A stretch of DNA of 64,000 bases from the NCBI GenBank assembly GCA_949361645.1, contig OX442427.1:7185193-7249192 (forward strand), written 5' to 3'. This document shows, in pieces, positions 23,992-35,635 of the stretch. The number at the start of each line of letters is the position of its first letter. Positions within the stretch are counted from its first letter, which is position 1. Source of the DNA: Spongilla lacustris. Its lineage: Eukaryota; Porifera; Demospongiae; Spongillida; Spongillidae. The notes beneath the pieces were generated by a model that saw only the letters and a program-made list of their open reading frames with translations, was not told where the DNA came from and did no database searches. The position numbers and the translations under genes are program-made.

Positions 23992-26900
23992 ACACTATGG
24001 ACAGCTGCTGCTAACGGAGACCTTCCTGCACTGAAATATCTGGTGGAACTAAGAGGGCTGGATCCAAATCAGAGGGATGATAAGGGCAACACACCTCTGC
24101 ACTATGCTGCTGCTAATGGTGAAATAGAAGTAGCCAAATATTTAATAGAAGAAAGAAAGTGCAGTCCAGGATGTCCAGGTCAATGGGGTAGATCACCATT
24201 ACATAATGCATGTCGAGAGAATGGGAATCCAGCCATGGTGAAGTACTTGGTGGAGAAGCATGGATGTGACCCCTCTGGAAAGTATGAAGGAGGAAACACT
24301 CCACTCAATGTGGCTGCATTCAGTGGTAGCCTAGACATCCTGATATACCTCATTGAAGAAAGGAAGTGCAGTCCAGGATGTCCAGGTCAATGGGGTAGAT
24401 CACCATTACATAATGCATGTCAAAAGAATGGGAATCTAGCCATGGTGAAGTACTTGGTGGAGAAGCATGGATGTGACCCCTCTGTAAAGGATGAAGAAGG
24501 AAACACTCCACTCAATCTGGCTGCATTCAGTGGTAGTCTAGACATCCTGATATACCTCATTGATGAAAGGAAGTGCAGTCCTGGATGTCCAGGTCGATGG
24601 AGTAGATCCCCATTACACAATGCATGTGAAAAGGATGGGAATCTAGCTATGGTGAAGTACTTGGTGGAGAAGCATGGATGTGACCCCATTGGAAAGGATG
24701 AAGAAGGAAACACTCCATTGAATGTGTCTGCATTTAATGGTTGCCTTGACATCCTGATATACCTCATTGAAGAAAGGAAGTGCAGTCCACAATGTCCAGG
24801 TCGATGTGGTAAATCACCATTACATCAAGCATGTCAAAAGAATGGAAATCTAGCCATGGTGAAGTACTTGGTGGAGAAGCATGGATGTGACCCCTCTGTA
24901 AAGGATGAAGAAGGAAACACTCCACTCAATGTGGCTGCATTCAGTGGTAGTCTAGACATCCTGATATACTTAATTGACAAAAAGAAGTGCAATCCAAGAT
25001 GTCCCGGTCGTTGTGGTAGATCTCCAATACATCAAGCATGTCAAAAGAATGGGAATCTAGCCATGGTGAAGTACTTGGTGGAGAAGCATGGATGTGACCC
25101 CTCTGGAAAGGATGAGCAAGGAAACACTCCACTCCATGTTGCTAGCCTCGACATCCTGATATACCTCATTGAAGAAAGGAAGTGCAATCCAGGATGTCCA
25201 GGTCAAGCTGGTAAATCACCATTACATGGTGCATGTGAAAAGAATGGGAATCTAGCCACGGTGAAGTACTTGGTGGAGAAGCATGGATGTGACCCTCTTC
25301 TCAGGGACAAACTTAACCGTCTACCTCTTGATATTGCCACTTCCAATAATAATGTACCTGTGATTACCTACCTAAGAGACAAAATGGGCCTATCTGTTGG
25401 ACCTATCAATCATGTCAGTTGTACGGTACACTAAGTGCTATCACAAATTATGATATTCTTTTGTTAAAGGTACTTCCCCCTGGATCAGTGGTAGGAGTAG
25501 ATCCCATGACAAGACAAGCGATTGCTTACAATGAGGATGGTATCCAACTTCAATGGGTAAGCAGCATCACTCAAGTCAAAGATAGTACTCGTACGAAACG
25601 ATAATCAAATTATTATAACTGGGATTGGTATAAAGTAGTTCCTATACAGTTGAGAAGATAATGGGCAGTAACTACAGACATGAATTGCTTTTGTTCCCAT
25701 CATACAGAACCATCCAGAGGTTAGAACTGACCTTGGGCTAATGCCTGTAAGTTATGGATTGTTATTTATTCACATCACAAATAAATGCATCTTTCTTATT
25801 AAAATAGCCTGAATGGTATCCATTTCAGAAATTGGATGGAGAATTGGTTTTTGTTAACGAAAGTAAGCATACAGCAGTATTATGAGATACAAATTTGTAT
25901 TTGGTAACTATCCCAGACAGCTGTGTGACACTCAAAGAAGACCCAAGAGCAGCTGTAGTAAGGTACCAAGATGCCCTCAAAGATGGATATGTTTTAGCTA
26001 CCTTTGTGAAGATATTAATCATTGGGGCAGCTGGTGTTGGGAAAACACACCTCTTGCATTTGTTATTCAATGAACCACCACCTGAAGTTAGACAGAGTAC
26101 ACCAGTGATGGAGAGACCTGTTCAGGCCATTCTAACAGTAGTCAAAGAACATTCAACATTTGAAAAGGTAACAGACAAAGAACTGTATGACCTGCTGGGT
26201 CATACCATCAACACAACAAGACAAAGCGAACCTCTCCATAAAGATTCCCCTCAGCTTCCAAACACTAATAGAGCCACTGAAGAAGTATCTCCCTCTGATA
26301 ACAATAGTATAGTATTACAGCCATTGTCTCATGACATAAGACCAAACCCTGTGTCCAACCTGTATGACATAACACAGGTGTCTGATGTTACAGAACAACT
26401 GATTCCCTACATAGCCAGGTCCAAGGATGCTCCACCCTTCCAGGATGTGGACTGGTTGTACTTCATAGACTCAGGAGGACAGCCACAGTTCCATCAACTC
26501 CTGCCTGCATTCATGCACCACACCAATCTCAACATCTTTGTCCTCAGGTTATGTGACAAGCTCAGTGACCATCCCACTGTTGAGTACTATGATGAGACAG
26601 GCACTTGTATCTCCTCCACTGCCTCTTTACAGACCAACAAGGAGATCCTCCAATGTTGTGCACAGGCCACACAGACAGCAGACAAAGATGGAGACTCAAG
26701 GCTCATCATAGTTGGTACACATCGAGACCTCCAATGTGATGGTGAGACAATGGAGGACAAAAATAAACAGCTACTAGAGATCCTCACACCTTCAATGAAG
26801 GATCACCTGATGTACAGCAATGGACGTAAGAAGGAGCTCATCTTTCCACTGAACACAAAGCAGCCTGATGAAATAGACAGGAAGGTTGTCAAAGAACTGT

Positions 26901-28332
26901 GCAATTCTGTTTTTTCAATCAAAGAAAGAGTAAAGCCAAAAAAGATTCCCCTAAGATGGCTTGTGTTCCATCAAGAGATGCGGTCACTATCCACAAAGAC
27001 CAAAAGTGACTTACTTAGCTTTGAAGAGTGCTGTCAAGTGGCCAGCAGACTTCACATGGTGGATGACACTGCAGCAGCCCTCAAGTTCTTCTCTGACCTC
27101 AATGTCATATTGTACTACCCCTCCATCCTTCCCAATGTGGTCTTCACCAATCCACAGTCTCTTCTCAACATTGTCACTGAGATCATTAAACACATTAAAT
27201 ATGACACAAATAATCCACAAGTGAATGATCCCCTATTTATAAGAGCTTATGACAAAGGAATAATTTCAGTCAAGCTTATTGATTGGATGAAGCAGCACTT
27301 TCCACAAGCATACAAACCATCAATGTTTGAGGCACATGATCTGATTGGTCTTCTCCTTCATCTGGGAATTGTCAGTAAATATACAAATGATTACTTCATG
27401 CCATCACTCCTCACAGGACTGGGCACCAGAGATATTGAAGCTTCGCAGTCCCAACATCCTGACTCTGTTGCACCATGTGCAGTGTATTATGAAAACAGAT
27501 GGCTTGAATGTGGGGCATTTGGATTTCTAGTTACATCATTACTTTCAACTGAGATGTGGAAGCTTGCATCCTTAGATGGAATTAGTCCATTGTGTGTGCA
27601 TTCAAATTGCATCAAGATGTTCTTTCACTCCTGTATGGTCACATTGGTGGATCATGTGACCCATATTGAAATACATGTTCATGGTACATCTGAAATATGT
27701 CAGAAGTGTTGTGTAGAAATAAAAGAAAGTGTTTTTAACGCATTTAAAGTGAAACCACAGCTTGGTTTTGTTTGTCCATGCAGCAAGTTTAAAGAAAGGC
27801 ATGTTGCTCATTACACATCTGTAACACTGCAAGCAAAGAGTATGTTCTGCTCAAAAAATCACCTGCTAACATTCCCTACATCTTCTTACTATGAAGTGTG
27901 GATAAAAGGTTAGGCTAATATGTTTTTAATGTGCAACTTTGAAGTTAAAGGTATTGTAACTATACTCATTGTATCTTACAAGATCATATGAAGCATCCTC
28001 ATTTTTGTTGCTTGTTTTTTTATGTTCTTGCTATAGGTGTAAGCTGCCCTGACCTAACTGACCTCATGAATGATGTTGCTGCAGAAATACCTTCAAAGTG
28101 GAGATCGGTGGGAATCCAATTAAAACTACAGCGTAGAACATTGGACACCATACAGCATGAGAATGCAGGAATGCCAGATAGCAACATACATTCATTTGAA
28201 CAGGTGTTCACAGAATGGAAGAAACAGAAGACCAGTCCTCACACATGGGAGACCATCATCAATGCTTTACGTGCTCCAGCTGTTGGAGAAATTGAAGTAG
28301 CCGATACAGTGCACAAAAAGCATTGCATTTAA
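23992..28332 (+). CDS. Ankyrin-Roc-COR-death domain protein (ROCO GTPase, DAPK-like without kinase), plus-strand copy
   Basis: Exons: 23992-25413, 25470-25556, 25708-25746, 25829-25862, 25917-27908, 28037-28332. They join in frame to about 1289 residues from the first exon seen; the first internal ATG is 24043. Residues 1 to about 474 are ankyrin repeats: 6 double modules of 69 residues (207 bp) plus end caps, the sixth lacking four residues (HVASLDIL). A 60-residue linker leads to the Roc GTPase: P-loop GAAGVGKTH, G3 DSGGQPQFH, G4-like GTHRD. A COR-like region follows, then a Cys/His cluster (CQKCC...CPCSKFKERH), possibly zinc binding. The last exon is a death domain (LMNDVAAEIPSKWRSVGIQL...). 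Roc-COR proteins are GTP-switched scaffolds, and death domains recruit like partners in apoptosis and immune signalling. The architecture matches DAPK1 minus its kinase. A 5' exon is probably missing. Twin gene at 46956-53596. Confidence 0.85.
24094..25320 (+). repeat. 207-bp tandem repeat coding double-ankyrin modules (6 copies)
   Basis: Each unit encodes GNTPLNVAAFSGSLDILIYL, then IEERKCSPGCPGQW, then a second repeat (GRSPLHNACQKN, GNLAMVKYLVEKHGCDP). Copies vary chiefly at the residues after PG (QW, RW, RC, QA) and before AC (N, Q, G). The sixth unit lacks 12 bp. Confidence 0.9.
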
Positions 28333-28639
28333 CAGGATTTTTTTGAAAATTGTTTATTAGGCAGCTAGGGTTGGTGAATTGTCCTTGGTTAACTGTAATA
28401 ATCCAACTGTTTTTTTGTTTCGTATCAAAACTATAATTTTGTTAACAACTAAGTATGCAATTTATCACATTGATATCAAGGTCAACATAGAGTCAGTTGC
28501 CTGGACCAGAGCTGCCTCACTACAAGGGGAACTTCAGTGAAGAAATTAAATACATAAGCAGCATTTTGCAACCGATATATTTAAACAAAATAGGAATATT
28601 GGGCCTCCTATGCATGTGATTGAGAGTCGCAACAAATGG
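28333..28639. other. 3' flank of the plus-strand ROCO gene, shared with the minus-strand twin
   Basis: Non-coding but homologous, in inverted orientation, to 46650-46955 (GGCAGCTAGGGTTGGTGAATTG is present in both). The inverted duplication therefore extends beyond the coding region. Confidence 0.7.
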
Positions 28640-29110
28640 AATGTATATAGTGGTGTGTATGATATTTTTGAGTGCAATGAAGAGGTAGTTCCTCCACTAC
28701 CTCTTTTCTGACCAACAAGGCAAAAACAAACGTTGTAAACAGGCCACACAGACAGCAGACCAAGATCATCACAGTTGGTACACATCGAGACCTCCAATGT
28801 CATGGTGAGACAATGGAGGACAAAAGTAAACAGCTACTAGAGATCCTCACAGCTTCAATGAAGGATCACCATATGTACAGCAATAGACCACTCATCTGAT
28901 TGGTCTTCATTTTGGAATTGTCAGTGAATATAGATTCATGCCATTACTTCTCAGAGGTCTAGATAACCAGAGTGGCTTCACTGTCCCTATGTCCTGACTC
29001 CGTTGAACTATGTTTGAACTGTGGGGCATTTGGATTTCTAATTACATCACCAATTTCATCAGAGAAGTGAAACCTTGAAATAACCTGTTGTGTGTGCATT
29101 CAAATTGCTG
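28640..29110 (+). pseudogene. Truncated ROCO (Roc-COR) pseudogene downstream of the plus-strand gene
   Basis: Matches pieces of the Roc-COR exon in order with large internal deletions: the cctcttt...gaccaacaagg segment, VGTHRD-coding cacatcgagacctccaatg, the cagctactagagatcctcac segment, the attggtcttcattttggaattgtcagt segment, and actccgttgaactatg...tggggcatttggatt. Frames are broken. The same decayed copy lies on the minus strand at 44360-46650, so it existed before the inverted duplication. It supplies the empty site for the foldback element (TA at 28960-28961). Confidence 0.8.
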
Positions 29111-29226
29111 TGTGTGCATGCATGTATGCACGTGTACAGAAGCAATGCATGTTCAATTCTGAGTTGTGTGCTAGTTTTTTCAATACATGTAGAACCTGAG
29201 GTCCAATCTGCACTACTGTGTATTAA

Positions 29227-30071
29227 TCTTTAATCTCCAAATGTCCTAGATCTAGGAGACTAGGACTTTTGTCCTAGATCTAGGACGCCATTATAGTACA
29301 CAAGCTTGCAGCCAAGTTACTCAGAACTGATTGGACTACTAGTATCTATAAAGATTTCTTACAACCATAATATGAGCAGCAAGAACCAACCATTTTAAAA
29401 ACTAATATAGCGATAAAATAGGAAACCGCATAATGTTGTGTCATACACAGCATCAAAGGAAATACGTTTAAAGTAACTTTGGTGATATTTGCATGTTCTA
29501 TCAGTCCATTTGGAATATTTACAAGCCAAAAATCCATAGAAACATTAAGAATGCATGCAAAACCACACAAGAGTACTAAATACAATATATAAGGTGATGA
29601 CAAAGGCAAATATCAATCTAAACAGGAACTGATGGTACCTATGTGTGTGCTCTACCACATGCAACAGTATTTCAGTTGTTGAAGACAATTTGATTAACAG
29701 CATTACTACCAGATGATACATACAGATGGGCATGCTACTGATCAATAGTATTTTGATTCTAGCAATGAACTGTGCCAGTGTGTCAAGCAGTGAGGGTTCT
29801 GAAATCAAACTTCACTCACTAGTATAATCCATGTAAAGTTTGCCTTACAAAAACGCATCTTATAGATTGGACAAAAATTTATACAGAAATCCATATTTAA
29901 AAGTGTTGACAACTCACTGTGATCATCATTGAGCAAATCTAATCAAAATGAACATATCTAGTGTACTGTATGTTCAAAATGAAATCTCAAAACACACTTT
30001 TCGGCCAAACGTGAAAAAGCCTTCAAAGTTTGTCCTAGATCTAGGATGGGTAAGTGTCTAGAGATTAAAGA
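29227..30071. mobile_element. TTAA-flanked inverted-repeat element (piggyBac-type target)
   Basis: TTAA at 29223-29226 and 30072-30075 flank an 845-bp segment with 11-bp inverted ends (TCTTTAATCTC and GAGATTAAAGA). Subterminal copies of the palindrome TCCTAGATCTAGGA sit at about 29245, 29270 and 30031. No transposase is recognised inside. TTAA duplications are characteristic of piggyBac-type elements, but the terminal bases are not the canonical ones, so the family is uncertain. Confidence 0.5.
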
Positions 30072-30304
30072 TTAACCAGTATTACTACCAATCTTAGTGC
30101 TATATTATGCAAGAGATGTGATTTCCCTTTGCCAAGTACAGTTTTTTTTCTTTATCTCCATGCTGGAATGAAACCTTTACCAAAAAAAAGGTACCACTGA
30201 ATGTTAGAAATGCTTTTAAATGAATTCAAACTAATTTACATTATTATTAAAAATTTGAATAACTAATTTAACTTCACAAAAAGGCTAGTCACTTCATTAA
30301 GCAC

Positions 30305-30487
30305 ATGGCCACTGCTCTGTCTTCCAAGTGGGACAAAGCCTATTCCATCACCAACAGCTATGTCAGATCACTGCTTGCTTTTGCAGGGGTTCGAGCAGTG
30401 AGCCTCTGTCTGAGAGGGTCACACATCAAATGGAGAAGTGGGCTGTGGTTTGACGATGGTGCTCCTCTGGCCTCATTCATGGAGTAA
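30305..30487 (+). pseudogene. Retroelement-associated ORF tail
   Basis: Sixty codons including SSKWDKAYSITNSYVRSLLAFA and VSLCLRGSHIKWRSG, ending in a stop. The K-W-x-K-x-Y-S, V-R-x-x-L-x-F-A and C-L-R-G-S pattern resembles the extreme C-terminus of reverse-transcriptase polyproteins and related ORFs common in sponge and cnidarian genomes (recalled similarity). No polymerase lies upstream. A relic is likely. Confidence 0.4.
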
Positions 30488-31029
30488 ATTTATTGACTTA
30501 TTATCTCTCTTTATAATTTCAATTTAATTACTTAAGTATTATCTAATTGTATGTTTTTAAAGTATGTATACATTACTATGAAGGTATAAAAAGTTGAATA
30601 ACTAATGGTTAAAATGCACACCACACCATTTCTTGCAAAAGTATACTATGTGTTCTTGAATATGTTCCATATTATTGTCACCAGGCTTGATACTCATGCA
30701 CCATATCATTTGGCAGGAGCATTCAAATTGCTTTCAACTCATTTCTTATTTAAGTGTGATCCTGTGGTTATTGAGTTAGTCATTCATTGCAGAGTTTTAG
30801 TTACACTAAATTGTAAGGCAAGAACGTGTTATGTGTTAATTTCCATTATTGCTACTTGTAATATGAGTAGTGTGCCCTAAGTTTTCAAAAAAGAAATTAT
30901 GCGTGGCTGTGATGAGTTCTGCGAGTACAGCTGCAGTGCATTTTTATGTGCTTGTAGTACTTGTACTTAGTGGCTAGTTTTGTATTAGTTTTTGGTGGCA
31001 TGGCCAGTTGTGAGATGAACTATCTCTAC

Positions 31030-31215
31030 TGCTGCAGATCCAACATTATTTGTGTTGCTGCTGAAATTCCTGCCAAGTGGAAGTTTGTTGCTATCCAGTT
31101 GAGACTGTCATCAGGCCATCCAGAGTGAGAATGCAGGAAAGCCACAGGTAGACCTTCTTTCATATGGCCAGGCGTCCAGTCCTTACACGTGGCAGACCAT
31201 TATTGATGTAAGATC
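31030..31215 (+). pseudogene. Death-domain fragment (degenerate)
   Basis: Translates in pieces to VAAEIPAKWKFVAIQLRLSSG, then after a frame break to part of AGKPQ...SFIWPG and a TWQTII-like segment. It is closely related to the death domain encoded on the minus strand at 33861-34223 and to the fragment at 42040-42270. Part of the helix 3 region is missing. It lies at the left edge of a direct duplication shared with 41852 onwards. Confidence 0.7.
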
Positions 31216-31239
31216 AATGTGTGTGTAAGAATGGAGCTT

Positions 31240-32560
31240 ACCATGGATATCATGAGTAAGTCAGTGATGGAACCAGCCACAATCACCTCTTTCTATCAAT
31301 CATGTGCATACAACAAATTACATCACATGTACAACAATCCACAAGTGTCAAGTCTTTAGCCCATTTCAACGTCTTGCCTTCACTGCAGCATTTTATTGGG
31401 GTCAGCACACAGGAGTCACTCCCCCATTTGCTACCACTTATGTCTTCACAACCAATCTCAAGTGGGTATAGCATCTGAAGAAGTTGCATCATAATTCTAT
31501 TCTGTGCTTGAAGGTCCTGCCCCTTGAAAAGCTGCTCTACCTTTCAAAGAATCAAAAAAAGCCCTTGGGTGCTTCTTGTTGTGTACCACACAATGTCACC
31601 AACTGTGTATTTGCGACTCCAACGCTTCCAGAAATGTTGCGAAAGCAGGTTTAGGTGGTACAATGGCACAATTAGCAGGGGCAACAAAGTTAGGGTTCTC
31701 TTCTGGTATAGATGAAATCAGGCAATCCAAGCACATGATGCCCAGTGTCAGGGCAGAAGTGGTTCTTCTAGATCATCAGCTGCCATGAAGGTAAGTGGTC
31801 TTGAATTGAGGGCTCCCTTGATTTTGACAACCATGATAATCTTGAGTGTCTTTAGACACCTAGTCATTTGTAAAAAACCCGAACACCACACAATCCAAGA
31901 AGCTTCCTATGCCAGTGTCCTAAATTCATCCAAACTCCTGGACACACAGTATGCCCCTCTGGGCTGCACACTGCCTAAAACACCATGCAGATAAATGTCT
32001 CTGTAGACATATCCAGAACCAGATCTATTCTTTTACATGTAACACAACAAGTGAACTGTATTAACTTGATATACAGAGGTGCAGGGTAATCAATTCTAAT
32101 GTAGGTGAAAGTAAAGAACACTTGAACCTGGAAGTGCTGCAATGGAGGAGACTGATGCAGCTGTGCAAGAGCTGTCTTAAGAGACTTCTGTCCTCTAACA
32201 ATCCATAGTTTCGTTTGGAGTGTAATGTTTCACTGTTTCCTTCACACCTCCATGCATTATATGTACATGCTTGTGACAGCCCATTGCCACAATAGTCATC
32301 ATGTGATGGCCATTGGCATGGGTATAATGCTTGGTAACTTAATCAGCTGTCGCAGGAAGGTCTGCATTAGATAGTCTACCCTTACACCTCCACACTCGTA
32401 TGTCTTCCAATCACTGAACCTGTCATCTTGAACTAACATCCTTTGAGATATATACCCAATACAACACAGAGATTGTTCACATTCAGTTTTGGACTTTCAC
32501 TCTCAATGGTTCCCTTCACACCTTGGCCTTAACTCTCTCAATGAATGTCTTCACATAGGC
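31240..32560 (-). pseudogene. BEL/Pao-type retrotransposon pol relic 1 (integrase region)
   Basis: On the minus strand the stretch carries a broken integrase and pol C-terminus. 31283-31492 starts with a LLQMLYPLEI motif typical of the BEL/Pao pol end. About 32240-32500 matches the integrase zinc-finger region of relic 2, with PMPMAI and the WVYISQRM-like segment. Relic 2 at 42370-43960 shows the same order with better preserved motifs. Multiple stops and frameshifts occur and no LTRs were defined. Confidence 0.6.
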
Positions 32561-33860
32561 TGTAGTCCTGAGTAATCAAGGTAAGATTCGTATCTGATCT
32601 GAGTGTCATGGAGCAAAGCTGACCAGGAAGAGAAGGAAGAGTCTATAGAGTGTGACCCAATGAATAAGTGCCAGGATGCTGAGTCCAAGGAGGGCAGATG
32701 GATGCAAAATGCTCTAAGAGACAGTTCAAAACATCCTGGGCTGACAATCCTTCATGTAGTTCTTCTATTGCTGGAGGCTGTGTGAGAGAGCTTGCAAAAG
32801 CCACCACACATAGGCTGCAGTATTAGGGCTACATCAGTGTGGATCTTGCAGAGCAACATTTTAAGCTCTGTTAACAAGCTGAATGTTGGGTGAAAAATAG
32901 CTAGAGCAGTTCCAAAAGAAGATCCCAGAATATCAAGATTGGGACAGGTAGAAGTCTTCATCTCTGGTGTAAATAGTCTGAAGTCATTGCATCTATAGCT
33001 GATGGATGGAGGTGGGAAGCACCCATATCATGAATGATGCTTACAGATGCATTGGTTTAGCAGCAGACTGGTATCTGGGCTGGTGGCTGCGGCAGCCTTA
33101 AAACCTTATGCAAAATGAGGCAGAAAATTAATGGCCCAAGTGGTGAACTCCAAGCTCAGATGTTGATAGACCTAATGGGTGCCATAAAAATGGATGCTTA
33201 CCACAATACCACTTTCACCACTGGAGTATCCCTCAGGCGGGCCTGGGAAATGGAGGGTACATGCACCTGACTAGACTTTATCCATTTTGCAGACCAAAAG
33301 GTTGTCGTCATTCCAGTGGTCATCAATGGTCTGACAAAGGGCATATCATGTTTGTAATGTTGTAAAATTCATCGTTGCTTGACTGTGATTAAAGTTTCTA
33401 TTTGGGCTTGTATGACACCACTCATACATATACAGGGATACTGTGCATATAAACCAGTGAAATAAGCTCCCAGTGTGATTGTGATATGGGGGTGGAGGAT
33501 TGAGGGTTTCTGTGTAAAGGCTGATGTTGGTCCTGAGTTTTGATAACTATTCACGCTAAATTATAGTCGTTTAACAATAATCAGAATATTTCAAAAAGGA
33601 ATTTGTACATTATAACTCAACCTGCCTACTCATAAGGCTTGGATGCACCTGCACTCTAAACTGTTGCAGTATTTTTCTCTCAAGAATCATCACAGACAAG
33701 ATACATTCATACACAAACATGTATATGGTACACAGACCTTACACTATTACATGCACCTTGCATTCAACTGGTACATATACATGTACATGTACATAAAAGC
33801 TATGAATACTGCAAACACACTACCAATAACAGTACGATTCATAGTTGTTGTGCTGCATGA
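32561..33860. other. Spacer of probable repeat origin
   Basis: No gene is supported. Some short minus-strand frames (for example 32752-32961) may be further pol debris, but I cannot match them. A short CA and TACATGTA-rich stretch lies near 33770-33800. Confidence 0.3.
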
Positions 33861-34223
33861 TTATAAGTTCTTTGGACCACTTCCATAGTTAGCATACTTC
33901 TTATGTAGCCTTTCAGCCAGAGCAACCTCTCCCACTGATGGTGTCCTTAGAACTGCAGTTATGGTCTGCCATGTGTAAGGACTGGGGCCTTGTCTCTCCC
34001 ATTTAGAGAACACCTGGCCAAATGAAAGAAGGTCTGCCTGTGGCTTTCCTGCATTCTCGCTCTGAATACTATCAAGTGTGCCTGATGACAGTCTCAATTG
34101 GATACCAACAACTTTCCACTTGGCAGGAATTTCAGCAGCAACACAATTCATAAGATCCCACTGAGTTGGGGTAGCCAGCAAGGGACCTGCAGCAGTAGAG
34201 GAAGTCTGTATCTCAAATGACAT
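33861..34223 (-). CDS. Small death-domain ORF (120 aa)
   Basis: An intact frame starts at ATG 34223 and ends with TAG at 33861. It encodes a single death domain, with WDLMNCVAAEIPAKWKVVGI, LDSIQSENAGKPQADLLSF, YTWQTITAVLRTPSVGEVAL and a C-terminal LHKKYANYG. It is similar in length and key positions to the death-domain exons of the two ROCO genes (EIPSKW...VGIQL, TWETIINALRAPAVGE). It could be a stand-alone adaptor or the terminal exon of a larger minus-strand gene whose other exons I could not find; the upstream ctgca(g) before AGCAG could be an acceptor. It is the most intact of three related copies, the other two (31030 and 42040) being broken. Confidence 0.55.
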   Translation of the reverse strand: MSFEIQTSSTAAGPLLATPTQWDLMNCVAAEIPAKWKVVGIQLRLSSGTLDSIQSENAGKPQADLLSFGQVFSKWERQGPSPYTWQTITAVLRTPSVGEVALAERLHKKYANYGSGPKNL

Positions 34224-34339
34224 AATTTTACTGTACTATACGTATGTCTCATGTAATGGTATTAAGCTAATACATGAACTTGAATGAGTATTGCTAAATT
34301 CATTTTCCTAGCTACAACTGTAGTTAAAATTCATGCAAA

Positions 34340-34660
34340 CACACACACACACACACGGAGGGGAGACCTGAGTGTTGAACACTGCCACTGCTTGGCAATG
34401 AAAGCTGCAGCAGCATGATGGGAGAGGGAGCGAAGACCTAGACCACTGTTACACCAAGCTGGCTCCTGGCGTCATTGGTAACATTGATGGCTGAGCACAT
34501 TGCAAAGCACTGCTTGACCTCCTCATCAAAAGACCTCATGGCATCTGAGGCCAGGCTGGTGGGGTAACCCTTGCTATGTGGACTGAAGCTACCACACATA
34601 CACAACAAGGTACCTGGAGATCAACTGCAGCAACATCCACTAGACCAGAGAGTAGCTACC
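34340..34660 (-). pseudogene. Non-LTR-like polymerase fragment
   Basis: Minus-strand translation gives FDEEVKQCFAMCSAINVTND and, after a frame change, GLGLRSLSHHAAAAFIAKQW. The G-L-G-L-R-S-L-S-H-H-x-A-A-A-F-I-A signature is familiar from the C-terminal part of reverse-transcriptase polyproteins in invertebrates. At least one frameshift separates the two parts. Confidence 0.45.
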
Positions 34661-34779
34661 TGGACTTAGCACACCTCCAAACAATAAACTTATATACATA
34701 ATCTCCAATTGAAGCGCCTAGAATGTCAAAATTAGGCAGGAGTATATTATCATTGTATAGTACCTAGCATAGCATTTCT

Positions 34780-35250
34780 ACATGTATGAACAGAAACAGT
34801 GGATGTAGTCACCATATACAAGTGAATCTTCTAACCTTTTCTTTATATTTACTGACAATTCCCAGACAAAGAAGATCATATTTCTGTTTCATCAGGCTGC
34901 TTTGTGTTCAGTAGAAAGATGAGCTCCTTCTTATGTCCATTGCTGTACATCAGGTGATCCTTCATTGAAGGTGTGAGGAGCTCTAGTAGCTGTTTATTTT
35001 TGTCCTCCATTGTCTCACCATCTAAAATACCATTCATGATTACGAATGAACTGAGTTTTGCATTTTTACTCACTATATAATAATGATATGTAGTATGATA
35101 CTGTTAGGTACTATGATGAGAGAGGCACTTTTATCTCCACCACTGCCTCTTTACTGACCAACAAGGAGATCCTCCAATGTTGTGCACAGGCCACACAGAC
35201 AGCAGACCAAGATGGAGACTCAAGGCTCATCATAGTTGGTACTGTACACA
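34780..35250. pseudogene. Rearranged ROCO (Roc-COR) fragments in opposite orientations
   Basis: Minus strand, about 34825-35025: segments equivalent to GETMEDKNKQLLE...LMYSNG...KKELIF...NTKQPDE, then a jump to the LHLGIVSKY segment. Plus strand, 35105-35242: the preceding part of the same exon, from YYDERGTF to RLIIVG. Read together they are consecutive pieces of one Roc exon, split by an inversion close to the GTHRD motif, with a downstream deletion. Confidence 0.75.
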
Positions 35251-35484
35251 TGTCAGGCCTATATGCAAGGTTATTTTTTAATAAAATAGAGTAAAACTCT
35301 CCTATCAACACTATACTGGGGGCTATTGAGCATTATGGCAAGCAATAACATCAGGACCTCTTTAAAGGTACATGACACCTTTTCCAGACATGGTTATTGA
35401 TGCTAAACATGCTCTGACAACCGCAGAACCACCAAGTCACCATTTCAAATTAACTGCAGCTCATCTGGTGATAGATATAAGACT

Positions 35485-35630
35485 GGTAAGGATATGGATA
35501 ACCAGGCAGTACTGGTATGGGGTGAGGATATGGATAACCAGGCAGCACTGGTATGGGGTGAGGATATGGATAACCAGGCAGCACTGGTATGGGGTTAGTA
35601 CATGTATATGGATAGCCAGGCAGCATTGAC
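35485..35630. repeat. 36-bp minisatellite, about 3-4 units
   Basis: Three near-identical units of GGTGAGGATATGGATAACCA followed by GGCAGCACTGGTATGG, plus a diverged partial fourth. Short open frames on both strands are shadows of the repeat. Confidence 0.9.
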
Positions 35631-35635
35631 AAGGG

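Noticed and set aside
25863..25886. A 24-bp intron between linker exon and Roc exon of the plus-strand gene
   Set aside because: Too short to splice; using the acceptor at 25915-25916 gives a 54-bp intron, keeps frame and matches the minus-strand twin.
35372..35632. ORFs over the 36-bp repeat
   Set aside because: Both strands are open only because the repeat unit length is a multiple of three and lacks stops.
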